This document shows positions 16,494-24,183 of a stretch of 64,000 nt of DNA, one piece after another. The notes under the pieces were generated by a model. That model ran no database searches and had not been told where the DNA came from. It was given only the letters and a program-made list of their open reading frames with translations. The position numbers were made by a program, and so were the translations under genes. The stretch is taken from NCBI RefSeq assembly GCF_039634365.2, contig NZ_CP155079.2, forward strand, positions 4,402,001 to 4,466,000, read 5' to 3'. The stretch comes from Mucilaginibacter sp. PAMB04168. GTDB taxonomy: Bacteria; Bacteroidota; Bacteroidia; Sphingobacteriales; Sphingobacteriaceae. Positions within the stretch are counted from its first letter, which is position 1. Each line of letters opens with the position of its first letter.

Positions 16494-16902
16494 TAGCCCA
16501 CTTAATTATGGTAACTGTAGTACCTTTTCCAGCCTCACTTTTGATATTGAATTCATTAACCAGTCTTTTGGCACCGGGCAAACCCAAACCCAGGCTTTTT
16601 CCGGTTGAGTAGCCGTCCATCATCGCTTTGGCAATATCAGGTATACCCGGCCCCTGGTCTTTAAACGTTAACCTGATACCGTTATCGCGACCACGGGTAA
16701 CTACTTCAACTACCGTTTCGCCGCCGCCGCCATACCTGAGCATGTTACGCACCAGCTCGCTTGCGGCGGTAATGAGCTTGGTTTGATTAACCAATCCCAT
16801 TTTTATTTTAACTGCGTGCTCTTTAACACGATTTCTGAACAAAATAACATCCTGCTCCTTATATACCTTGAGGGTATCTTTAGCTAAGGGCAGTATCGTC
16901 AT
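16486..16902 (-). CDS. rsbT: RsbT-like switch serine kinase (anti-sigma-factor-type ATPase)
   Basis: 138-residue GHKL ATPase. ASELVRNMLRYGGGG is the N box, LTFKDQGPGIPDIAKAM the G1 box and GLGLPGAKRLVNEF the G2 box; the SEL-x-RN and D-Q-G-P-G-I forms are the RsbT subclass as distinct from RsbW. RsbT is held by the RsbR/RsbS scaffold, phosphorylates both on stress, and is released to activate a downstream partner. In Bacillus that partner is RsbU; none is present here, so the partner may be the fusion phosphatase or the kinase. It overlaps rsbS by 23 bases and the following gene by 8, indicating translational coupling. Confidence 0.92.
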   Translation of the reverse strand: MTILPLAKDTLKVYKEQDVILFRNRVKEHAVKIKMGLVNQTKLITAASELVRNMLRYGGGGETVVEVVTRGRDNGIRLTFKDQGPGIPDIAKAMMDGYSTGKSLGLGLPGAKRLVNEFNIKSEAGKGTTVTIIKWANG

Positions 16903-17284
16903 CTTCTTCCTCTTCTGTTTCTTCGTCTATAATAATCAGGCTGCTTAATAGCGCCATGCCTTTTTCAACATTCAGGGCGGTATGCACACCCGGCAATTCC
17001 AGGCCCAGTTCAACCAGGGTTATGGCTACAGCAGGCTGCATACCCACTACTACTGTTTCGGCGTCTAAAAGCTTCGACATACTGGCAATGTTGCCAATAA
17101 TACGGCCCATGAACGAGTCTACAATACTAACGGCCGAAATATCGATCAAAACAGCTTTAGCACCAGTGATGCTTACCATTTTTACCAAATCGGCCTCCAG
17201 GTCCATAGCCAGCCTGTCGTACAAATCCACCTGTATGGTCACCAGTAAAAAGTGACCCATTTTTAAAATAGGAATACGATCCAT
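16880..17284 (-). CDS. rsbS: stressosome scaffold protein RsbS (STAS domain)
   Basis: 134 residues, a single STAS domain. KAVLIDISAVSIVDSFMGRI contains the D-S-F site, with Ser57 matching the phosphorylated Ser59 of Bacillus subtilis RsbS. Unlike the about 120-residue Bacillus protein it carries an acidic C-terminal tail (a run of Glu and Asp near 120-131) encoded by the stretch that overlaps the rsbT start. Together with RsbR it would form the icosahedral stressosome core that sequesters RsbT. It starts 7 bases after rsbR. Confidence 0.92.
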   Translation of the reverse strand: MDRIPILKMGHFLLVTIQVDLYDRLAMDLEADLVKMVSITGAKAVLIDISAVSIVDSFMGRIIGNIASMSKLLDAETVVVGMQPAVAITLVELGLELPGVHTALNVEKGMALLSSLIIIDEETEEEEDDDTALS

Positions 17285-17291
17285 GTTTTAA

Positions 17292-18161
17292 TTAATTCGC
17301 TTTTTCAACCACTACTCCAGCTTTCTTTTTCACCTCTAATCGCAGAGTAGCAAAAGCAAATTTAAGTGCATGGGCTAATGAAGCCTTGGTTACGATGTTA
17401 GAAAGATCTATACCGAGGTGAACAATGGTTTGCGCAATTTCGGGACGAATACCACTGATTATACATTCGGCACCCATTAGGCGGGTAGCGCTTACGGTTT
17501 TTATTAAGTGCTGCGCTACAAGCGAGTCAACCGCCGGTACGCCCGATATATCTAATATGGCAATACTGCTACCGGTATCTACAATCTCCTGCAGCAGGTT
17601 TTCCATTACTACCTGTGTGCGTGAGCTGTCTAAAGTACCAATAATTGGCAGGGCTAAAATGCCGTCCCAAACGCGTATAACGGGTGTAGAAATTTCAGCA
17701 ATCTCATCTGTTTGACGTAAAATAACTTCCTCGCGGCCCTTAATAAAAGTTTCGAAAGTGATAATGCTAAAACTGTCAATCAGGCGACTTACTTTAATGC
17801 TTTCTTCATACAAAGAAGCCAGGTCGTTTTTAAGTTCAGTTTCCAGGATTGAAAGCAGCGCTTCCTTCAGGCTTAGTACGTAAGCTCCTGTCTCGCGCGG
17901 GCTGTAACCCTGGCGGGCACGTGTTATAGATATGCCACCCAATATCTCAATAACACCGTCAAAGTCAGACGACTCGGCATCGGTAATATTATCTGCACTT
18001 AGCGAACCAATCAGGGTATCTACCAGCTCTTCAGATTGTGAGCGTAACTCTTCGTTGCTCATCAAATCATCGCGAAGGCCAGCATCAGTTAACTGGTTTT
18101 TCATCCATAGTTCCAGGATGTCATTTTTCTTATTCTTTAAGATCTGTGCAGATTGAGCCAT
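17292..18161 (-). CDS. rsbR: stressosome sensor RsbR (RsbRD-type N-terminus plus STAS)
   Basis: 289 residues, first gene of the operon. Residues 1-145 are helical and resemble the RsbRD-type N-terminal sensory domain (ILELWMKNQL, then ARQGYSPRETGAYVLSLKEAL). Residues about 155-280 are a STAS domain very close to Bacillus RsbR: STPVIRVWDGILALPIIGTL, then DISGVPAVDSLVAQHLIKT, then GAECIISGIRPEIAQTIVHL. Both phosphorylation sites of Bacillus RsbRA (Thr171, Thr205) are serines here (Ser179, Ser213). No haem or flavin motif is visible, so the signal is unknown. No sigma-B is expected in this phylum. Confidence 0.92.
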   Translation of the reverse strand: MAQSAQILKNKKNDILELWMKNQLTDAGLRDDLMSNEELRSQSEELVDTLIGSLSADNITDAESSDFDGVIEILGGISITRARQGYSPRETGAYVLSLKEALLSILETELKNDLASLYEESIKVSRLIDSFSIITFETFIKGREEVILRQTDEIAEISTPVIRVWDGILALPIIGTLDSSRTQVVMENLLQEIVDTGSSIAILDISGVPAVDSLVAQHLIKTVSATRLMGAECIISGIRPEIAQTIVHLGIDLSNIVTKASLAHALKFAFATLRLEVKKKAGVVVEKAN

Positions 18162-18351
18162 ATTGTTCAGATTGAAACTTAGGAATGGTTTTAAAATTAC
18201 AATTGCTGATTTAGCAAAAAAGATAAATCAGTACCTATTAATTAATTCTCGGCCTAAAAGTAGGTATTTTAAATAAGTGATAGCCGGATATTTTTCTATA
18301 TTACATTTAAAGTAAATTTTATTCAGCACGAGCAACAAGTGAGCTGCTTTA

Positions 18352-18391
18352 ATTAAAAAAGGAAAGTCCTGCACTTATAGTGCAGGACTTT
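18352..18391 (-). terminator. intrinsic terminator downstream of the glutaminyl cyclase gene
   Basis: Perfect 12-bp stem AAAGTCCTGCAC (18363-18374) with GTGCAGGACTTT (18380-18391), five-base loop, followed on the minus strand by a T-rich tail (18361-18352). It lies 30 bases past the stop at 18421 and insulates the stressosome operon from upstream read-through. Confidence 0.85.
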
Positions 18392-18420
18392 ATTTCTTGT
18401 TTTTAATATGTAACGCCAGC

Positions 18421-19488
18421 TTACTTTTTCACCAGTTTAATTTGATACAATTTTGGCCATTTCTTGCCGGTTACAAATAAGCGCTTGCCTGCAGCATCCC
18501 AGGCTATGCCGTTCATAACTTCAGCGCCCGGAGAACTTGCGCGCGCATCCTCAGGGTACAAGGCACTTAAATCTACCCGCTGTAGCACGGCACCTGTTTT
18601 AGGATCAATTACCACAATATCATTGGTTTCGTACACGTTGGCGTATATTTTGCCATTAATATACTCTAATTCATTAAGCTTATTTACAGGGCCCTGATCA
18701 TCATATACATCAATAGAACCGATTGCATGGTAATTGTTTTTATCCAGGAACCATATGCGGTTACTGCTATCGTCCATATATAGCTGTTTACCATCATAAC
18801 ACATTCCCCAGCCCTCAATGCCTACATTATTGGTAAAGGTTTGTAGCAGCTTAAATGTGTTAGCATCGTAAACGTAGCCAATCTTTTCGGTGTAGGTGAG
18901 CTGTACAATTTTATCGTCTACCAAGGCAATACCTTCAGCAAAAACTTTAGGGTCAACATCTGTTTTTTGCAGCACCTTGCCGGTGGTTAAATCTACTTTA
19001 CGCAGGCTGGATTGCCCGGTTCCTTCGGCTACCCTTCCACCATCGCTTTCATATAAAAAGCCGTTATGATATACTAATCCTTCAATATAACTGCTGGTAT
19101 CATGCGGAAAGGTCTTCTCAACCTCGAAACCGTAAGCCTCAGGTGCCCTGGCAGCCAACACGTTTATGTTGGTACTTACCTCCTGCACCTGGCCTGCAGC
19201 GTAAATTTTTGCTGTGATGATTTTTGGACCCAGGGTAATGCTATCAGTGGTAAGTTCAAACGCAGATGAGTCTTTACGACTGGCTAAACGAGCCGAATCG
19301 AGCAGGTACACTACAGAGTCAGTCTTCATATCGGCAGGGTAAGCAACCTTAATACTTACTTTATCGCCTTGTTTGTAATTGGTGCCGGCCTCGGGGCTAA
19401 TGCCCAGGTTTACCGATTGATTTTTAGGATTACAACTGTATATGGCCAGCAAACCCGCCGCCAGGTATAAGATATGCTTATGCTTCAT
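18421..19488 (-). CDS. glutaminyl-peptide cyclotransferase (glutamine cyclotransferase) lipoprotein
   Basis: 355 residues from Met at 19488, which gives a lipoprotein signal MKHKHILYLAAGLLAIYSC with the lipid-modified Cys at 19; the frame is open a little further upstream without a signal. Residues about 30-115 form a beta-sandwich accessory domain. Residues about 120-355 are a five-bladed propeller of the plant/bacterial glutamine cyclotransferase type: SYIEGLVYHNGFLYESDG, LRKVDLTTGKV, FAEGIALVDDKIVQLTY, EGWGMCYDGKQLYMDD, LNELEYINGKIYANVYETN. It turns N-terminal Gln of peptides into pyroglutamate. Anchored in the envelope. It starts 13 bases after yraN, so it shares the dnaG transcript. Confidence 0.87.
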   Translation of the reverse strand: MKHKHILYLAAGLLAIYSCNPKNQSVNLGISPEAGTNYKQGDKVSIKVAYPADMKTDSVVYLLDSARLASRKDSSAFELTTDSITLGPKIITAKIYAAGQVQEVSTNINVLAARAPEAYGFEVEKTFPHDTSSYIEGLVYHNGFLYESDGGRVAEGTGQSSLRKVDLTTGKVLQKTDVDPKVFAEGIALVDDKIVQLTYTEKIGYVYDANTFKLLQTFTNNVGIEGWGMCYDGKQLYMDDSSNRIWFLDKNNYHAIGSIDVYDDQGPVNKLNELEYINGKIYANVYETNDIVVIDPKTGAVLQRVDLSALYPEDARASSPGAEVMNGIAWDAAGKRLFVTGKKWPKLYQIKLVKK

Positions 19489-19501
19489 GCAAAATTTATA
19501 A

Positions 19502-19867
19502 TCAGGCTGTTGGCCAAAAGGCATCTTCAATATGTTTTAATGTATACGTATCTTTAAGTGTAAATAGTATAGCCACAATATCAAATCGCACTTCGCCCTG
19601 GTGATTCATTAAATAAATATATTCGTCGGCCGCATCGGCCAGCAGCTTTTGCTTTCGGCTATCCACAAAATCTTCGGGTTCACCAAAGCCGTTGCCGGTA
19701 CGCGTTTTAACTTCGGTAAATATAATAACCTTGTCTTTATAAGCAATTAAATCTACCTCGGCGCGGCCAAAAGTCCAGTTTTCGTCCAGTATTTCATAGC
19801 CGGCTGCTTCCAGATGCGCCTTGGCTAAAGCTTCGCCACGGCGGCCTAAGTCATTATGCGTGGCCAT
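19502..19867 (-). CDS. yraN: YraN/UPF0102 family protein
   Basis: 121 residues with the family start LGRRGEALAKAHLEAAGYEIL and the PD-(D/E)XK nuclease-like core RAEVDLIAYKDKVIIFTEVKTRTG, in which Glu, Asp and the E-x-K pair supply the metal site. Catalytic activity of this family is still uncertain. Begins one base after the dnaG stop, so the two are translationally linked. Confidence 0.9.
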   Translation of the reverse strand: MATHNDLGRRGEALAKAHLEAAGYEILDENWTFGRAEVDLIAYKDKVIIFTEVKTRTGNGFGEPEDFVDSRKQKLLADAADEYIYLMNHQGEVRFDIVAILFTLKDTYTLKHIEDAFWPTA

Positions 19868-19868
19868 T

Positions 19869-21812
19869 TTATTTAATAATAACAGACCCCAGGTAATCTA
19901 CAATGTGCTTTTCAATCTTCTTCATTTGCAGGTACTGCGTCATGATGATGTCCTGATCGGCCGGTTCCTGGGCATTTTGCAGGTCGGTGCGCAGCTGGTC
20001 TAGTATCTTGCCCACCTTTTGTTTTTTGAGGTGAAATATGGCGCCCAATATAGTGGCTTTCATATTCATTTGCTCCTCGTGCACAAAAATGCGATGCATG
20101 TTATACCAGTTCTCGCTCAGTGTATATTTGGTAGCCAGCAGATCTACTGTTAAATCAACAATCTGCTTATCAGGATGATGAATAAAAAACTGTTCTTCGG
20201 GCAATACACCGTTCTCGAGCTGTTGCTTATATATTTCAAAAAAGCTTTTGCAGGCAGCGTTCTCAAACTCCACATCGCTTAGCTCTGCTATTACAAACGG
20301 ACCAATGTAAGTATTGGCAATATTATCCCAGTTAATGATCTGGTTGCCATAAACCAATAATAAACGTATCACTTCGCGCTCTTGCAGGAGGCTGGTTTCA
20401 ACGGGCTTGGCTGGTGCAACAGGCTCATCAAAAAAGTGCGGTTCATCGGGCGGGGGCAGCTCTTCGTATCCATAAGGCCGTTGTTGTTGCTGACCATCCT
20501 TTTTACTTTTGGCCAACCGCATCTTATTCAGTTCCGACAACAAAATACGCTCATCAATCTGCAACTGGTGACTGCACTCGCGAATGAATACCGATGCTTT
20601 AATAGAGTCGGGTATACGCGCAATGCTCTCCACTATTTCACGTATTACGTTAGCGCGCTGTATGGGATCGGAGCCGGCTTCCTTAAGCAGGATGCTGGTT
20701 TTATATAAAATAAAATCTTTTTTATTTTGATCAATATAGCCCTTAAACGCATTGCTGCCAACTTCGCGCACGTAAGAGTCGGGGTCGTGCCCATCCGGAA
20801 AGAGCACTACCTTAACATTAAGTCCTTCTTCCAAAATAAGATCAAGTCCGCGCAGCGATGCCTTGATACCTGCTGCATCACCATCATATAAAATGGTGAT
20901 ATTTTTGGTAAATCGACCAATGAGCCTGATCTGCTCCACCGTAAGCGACGTGCCTGATGAAGCCACCACGTTTTCAATACCGGCCTGGTGCACCGACAAC
21001 ACGTCGGCATAACCCTCAACCAGGTAACAATTATCCTCGTCGCGTATGCTTTTTTTGGCAAAGAAAAGCCCGTATAATACGCTCGATTTGTGATAGATCT
21101 CCGACTCGGGTGAGTTTACGTACTTGGGTACCTTTTTATCGGTTTTAAGCGTACGCCCGCCAAAGGCAATTACCCGGCCGGTAAAGCCATGTATTGGAAA
21201 CATTACCCGGCCACGATAGCGGTCATACAATGTACCATTATCACGTTTTACCGATAACCCGCTTTCTTCAAGATACTGCGGCTGGTAGCCCTTATTGATA
21301 GCTGTTGAGGTAAATGCCTCCCAATTATCGGGCGAGTAACCGAGCTCGAATTTCTTGATGATATCGGTTGTAAAACCGCGTTCTTTAAAGTAGCTCAGGC
21401 CAATGCTTTTACCCTCACTGGTATCCCACATGGCCTCCTGAAAAAACTTGGCAGCATAGCTGGTTACCACCATCAGATTTTCGCGACGGTTATCGGCCTC
21501 TGCATTTTCCGGCCTGTCCTGTAATTCGTCTACCTCGATATTGTATTTTTTTGCCAGCCATTTCAGCGCCTCAGGGTAGCTGAATTTCTCATGCTCCATC
21601 AGGAACGTAACGGCCGACCCGCCTTTACCAGTGGAAAAATCCTTAAATATTCCCTTAGCCGGCGACACCGTGAACGATGGCGTTTTCTCGTTTGCAAACG
21701 GCGACAAGCCTATAAAGTTAGCCCCGCGTTTTTTCAATTGCACAAACTCCCCAATCACCTCAACAATGTCGATGGCTTCCATTATACGGTCTATGGTGGC
21801 TTTGGTAATCAT
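19869..21812 (-). CDS. dnaG: DNA primase DnaG with the zinc ligands replaced
   Basis: 647 residues. It lays down RNA primers at the replication fork. The N-terminal zinc-ribbon domain keeps its outline (FVQLKKRGANFIGLSPFANE, TPSFTVSPAKGIFKDFSTGKGG) but all four zinc ligands are substituted: the C-P-F-H pair reads S37-P-F-A40 and the C-F-G-C pair reads D58-F-S-T61. The TOPRIM catalytic part is intact (LVEGYADVLSVHQAG, then TILYDGDAAGIKA), and the last 200 residues are a DnaB-binding helical domain. Length is normal. The start at 21812 has a TATCTTTG -7 box 8 bases upstream. Heads the dnaG - yraN - glutaminyl cyclase operon. Confidence 0.96.
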   Translation of the reverse strand: MITKATIDRIMEAIDIVEVIGEFVQLKKRGANFIGLSPFANEKTPSFTVSPAKGIFKDFSTGKGGSAVTFLMEHEKFSYPEALKWLAKKYNIEVDELQDRPENAEADNRRENLMVVTSYAAKFFQEAMWDTSEGKSIGLSYFKERGFTTDIIKKFELGYSPDNWEAFTSTAINKGYQPQYLEESGLSVKRDNGTLYDRYRGRVMFPIHGFTGRVIAFGGRTLKTDKKVPKYVNSPESEIYHKSSVLYGLFFAKKSIRDEDNCYLVEGYADVLSVHQAGIENVVASSGTSLTVEQIRLIGRFTKNITILYDGDAAGIKASLRGLDLILEEGLNVKVVLFPDGHDPDSYVREVGSNAFKGYIDQNKKDFILYKTSILLKEAGSDPIQRANVIREIVESIARIPDSIKASVFIRECSHQLQIDERILLSELNKMRLAKSKKDGQQQQRPYGYEELPPPDEPHFFDEPVAPAKPVETSLLQEREVIRLLLVYGNQIINWDNIANTYIGPFVIAELSDVEFENAACKSFFEIYKQQLENGVLPEEQFFIHHPDKQIVDLTVDLLATKYTLSENWYNMHRIFVHEEQMNMKATILGAIFHLKKQKVGKILDQLRTDLQNAQEPADQDIIMTQYLQMKKIEKHIVDYLGSVIIK

Positions 21813-21819
21813 GCAGGTA

Positions 21820-21827
21820 CAAAGATA
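21820..21827 (-). promoter_or_regulatory. -7 promoter box abutting the dnaG start
   Basis: TATCTTTG on the minus strand ends 8 bases before the dnaG ATG, predicting a leader of zero to two bases. No good -33 TTG is visible. Confidence 0.5.
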
Positions 21828-21857
21828 TAACTAATTGCCCACAGAGTTAAAAACGGA

Positions 21858-22481
21858 TTAGCGCATATCGGCTTTTCTGTTTTTGTGATAGATGTACTTA
21901 ATGGCAAAAGTGTAAAGCACCAACGCTAACCCAATAAAGCTAATCAATGCATTTATCCAGTGATGGAAATAGTTAACCAATAAAATGCTACCTATAATAA
22001 GCACCCCGCCTATGATAAAGGCCCCATCATGATACCTTTTGTACACCATGGTTTTGGAGTAAAAGATCCACTTTTTAATAATGGCATTGTCGGGTGTTAA
22101 AACCAATGTCTGGTTAAAATGATCCAGCGCATTTTTGTAAAAGTTTAAATTGTACAGCGCCTCCCCTTTAAAAAACATAAGGTGCAGGTACCATTTCTCT
22201 TGAATTGGCTGCATTTTTAACAGGCGCATATTTGCATCAAACTCCGTAAGCACACGATCAACTTCATCAACTACTTTTTGGTACTGCTTTGTTTGCATTA
22301 ACGCTTTAAAATACTTGCCAACAATGGCAGCCACTTTTAAAAGGTCATCCCGTTCGCGCAATTGGCCCGGTGCAGCCAGCACAGCCGGATTTAGTTCAAC
22401 AAACTTGATCACGAAAGCCGGACTATCCACAAAATTGGTTTCGTAATCATCAAAGATTTGCTGGAGCGATTTAACGGACAT
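21858..22481 (-). CDS. TPR-like protein with two C-terminal membrane helices
   Basis: 207 residues, not assigned to a named family. Residues about 40-140 have tetratricopeptide-like helix pairs (LLKVAAIVGKYFKALMQTKQ, YLHLMFFKGEALYNLNFYKN, ALDHFNQTLVLTPDN). Residues about 150-200 are two membrane helices separated by a short FHHW turn, ending in a basic cytoplasmic tail, so the repeats face the cytoplasm. It lies 45 bases upstream of dnaG on the same strand, but dnaG has its own -7 box. A TAGTTTTG box (22513-22506, minus) stands 25 bases before its ATG. Confidence 0.7.
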   Translation of the reverse strand: MSVKSLQQIFDDYETNFVDSPAFVIKFVELNPAVLAAPGQLRERDDLLKVAAIVGKYFKALMQTKQYQKVVDEVDRVLTEFDANMRLLKMQPIQEKWYLHLMFFKGEALYNLNFYKNALDHFNQTLVLTPDNAIIKKWIFYSKTMVYKRYHDGAFIIGGVLIIGSILLVNYFHHWINALISFIGLALVLYTFAIKYIYHKNRKADMR

Positions 22482-22565
22482 CTAAAATTTATGGCTGGTT
22501 TACTACAAAACTAAACAAATTAAAAGCCCCGCGTAAGTGCTGATAATACTCTTGGTTCCCGGCTC

Positions 22566-22594
22566 TTGATTCTTGCATCTAAATTGTATTTTTG
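22566..22594 (+). promoter_or_regulatory. asnS promoter
   Basis: TTG (22566-22568), 18-base spacer, then TATTTTTG (22587-22594), 21 bases ahead of the asnS ATG at 22615. Both boxes fit the Bacteroidetes consensus. The -33 part falls inside a degenerate TTCTTG-rich repeat like the one upstream of secA. Confidence 0.7.
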
Positions 22595-22614
22595 CGCTTC
22601 TTAAATTTTTAGAC

Positions 22615-24051
22615 ATGAGTGATCGAATTAAAATTAAAGCACTGTTGCAAACTACACCTGCCGAACAGGAAGTAAACGTTAAAGGATGGGTACGCACCTT
22701 CCGTAATAATCAGTTTATTGCTTTAAATGATGGCTCAACCAATAGTAACATTCAAATTGTTGTTGATTTTCAAAATACGGACGAGGCTTTACTTAAGCGC
22801 ATTACCACCGGTGCCGCGCTGAGTGTAACGGGTAAACTGGTTGCCAGTTTAGGCAAAGGGCAGGCGGTTGATGTTAAAGCTACCCACATTGAGATTTTGG
22901 GCGATAGCGACCCCGAAAAATACCCCTTGCAGCCCAAAAAACACAGCCTGGAATTTTTGCGCGAGATTGCACACCTGCGTTTTCGTACCAATACATTTGG
23001 CGCCATCTTCAGAGTGCGTAACAGCCTGGCTTTTGCGGTGCATCGGTTTTTTCAGGAGAAAGGCTTTGTGTACCTGCATACGCCGGTAATTACGGCTTCG
23101 GATGCAGAGGGTGCCGGCGAGGCTTTTAAGGTAACCAACCTTGATCTGGCCAATCCGCCAAGAACCGAGACGGGTGAGATAGATTTTAAACAAGACTTTT
23201 TTGGCCGTGCTACTAATCTTACCGTATCTGGTCAGTTAGAAGGTGAATTAGGCGCTATGGCCCTGAGCGATATCTATACTTTCGGTCCAACTTTCCGTGC
23301 CGAAAACTCCAACACAACCCGTCACCTGGCCGAGTTTTGGATGATTGAGCCCGAAATGGCTTTTTATGACCTGGCCGACAATATGGACCTGGCCGAAGGC
23401 TTGTTAAAATACGTGATAAACTATGCCTTAGAGCATAACCGCGAGGATATTGAGTTTTTAACCCAGCGCCTGCAGGAAGAAGAGAAAACCAAACCACAAC
23501 AGGAACGTTCGGAAATGACCTTGCTGGAGAAACTACAGTTTTGTTTAGATAATGAGTTTGAGCGTTTAACCTATACGCAGGCTATAGATATTTTAAAAGA
23601 TTCGACGCCGAATAAAAAGAAAAAGTTCCAGTACCTAATTGAGGGTTGGGGTGCCGATTTGCAATCAGAGCATGAGCGTTACCTGGTAGAGAAACACTTT
23701 AAGAAACCGGTTATTTTAACCGATTACCCTAAGGAGATCAAGTCCTTTTACATGCGCCAAAACGATGACGGCAAAACAGTTGCCGCTATGGACATTCTGT
23801 TCCCTGGCATAGGCGAAATTGTTGGCGGTTCGCAGCGTGAAGAACGTTTGGACAAGCTGGAGCAGCGTATGGACGAGATTGGCATCCCTAAGGATGAGCT
23901 TTGGTGGTACCTGGATACCCGCCGTTTTGGTGGCTGCCCGCACGCCGGCTTTGGCTTAGGCTTTGAGCGCCTGGTACTGTTTGTAACGGGCATGGGTAAT
24001 ATCCGCGATGTGATTCCTTTTCCAAGGTTCCCAAAGAACGCCGAGTTTTAA
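22615..24051 (+). CDS. asnS: asparagine--tRNA ligase
   Basis: 478 residues from the ATG at 22615 (MSDRIKIKALL); an in-frame ATG 14 codons earlier lies inside the promoter and is rejected. Class IIb synthetase: OB-fold anticodon-binding domain (about 15-110, GWVRTFRNNQFIALNDGS), motif 1 in RNSLAFAVHRFFQEKGFVY, motif 2 FRAENSNTTRHLAEFWMIEPE and motif 3 GFGLGFERLVLFVTGM. The H-L-A-E-F-W motif 2 and an insertion near 270-330 match bacterial AsnRS as opposed to AspRS. A terminator follows at 24070. Confidence 0.97.
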   Translation: MSDRIKIKALLQTTPAEQEVNVKGWVRTFRNNQFIALNDGSTNSNIQIVVDFQNTDEALLKRITTGAALSVTGKLVASLGKGQAVDVKATHIEILGDSDPEKYPLQPKKHSLEFLREIAHLRFRTNTFGAIFRVRNSLAFAVHRFFQEKGFVYLHTPVITASDAEGAGEAFKVTNLDLANPPRTETGEIDFKQDFFGRATNLTVSGQLEGELGAMALSDIYTFGPTFRAENSNTTRHLAEFWMIEPEMAFYDLADNMDLAEGLLKYVINYALEHNREDIEFLTQRLQEEEKTKPQQERSEMTLLEKLQFCLDNEFERLTYTQAIDILKDSTPNKKKKFQYLIEGWGADLQSEHERYLVEKHFKKPVILTDYPKEIKSFYMRQNDDGKTVAAMDILFPGIGEIVGGSQREERLDKLEQRMDEIGIPKDELWWYLDTRRFGGCPHAGFGLGFERLVLFVTGMGNIRDVIPFPRFPKNAEF

Positions 24052-24069
24052 TAACCTAATAACAAATAG

Positions 24070-24099
24070 AGCCTCCCCTACAGGAGGCTTTTCTTTTTT
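24070..24099 (+). terminator. intrinsic terminator of asnS
   Basis: AGCCTCC (24070-24076) pairs with GGAGGCT (24083-24089), six-base loop, followed by a T-rich run to 24099. Confidence 0.85.
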
Positions 24100-24183
24100 G
24101 CAATAAATCCATTAAAAAAAAGGCATTAAACAGCTTTTTACCTACTTTTAATGCATTAACTTCTTATTTAACTCACTAAGTGC

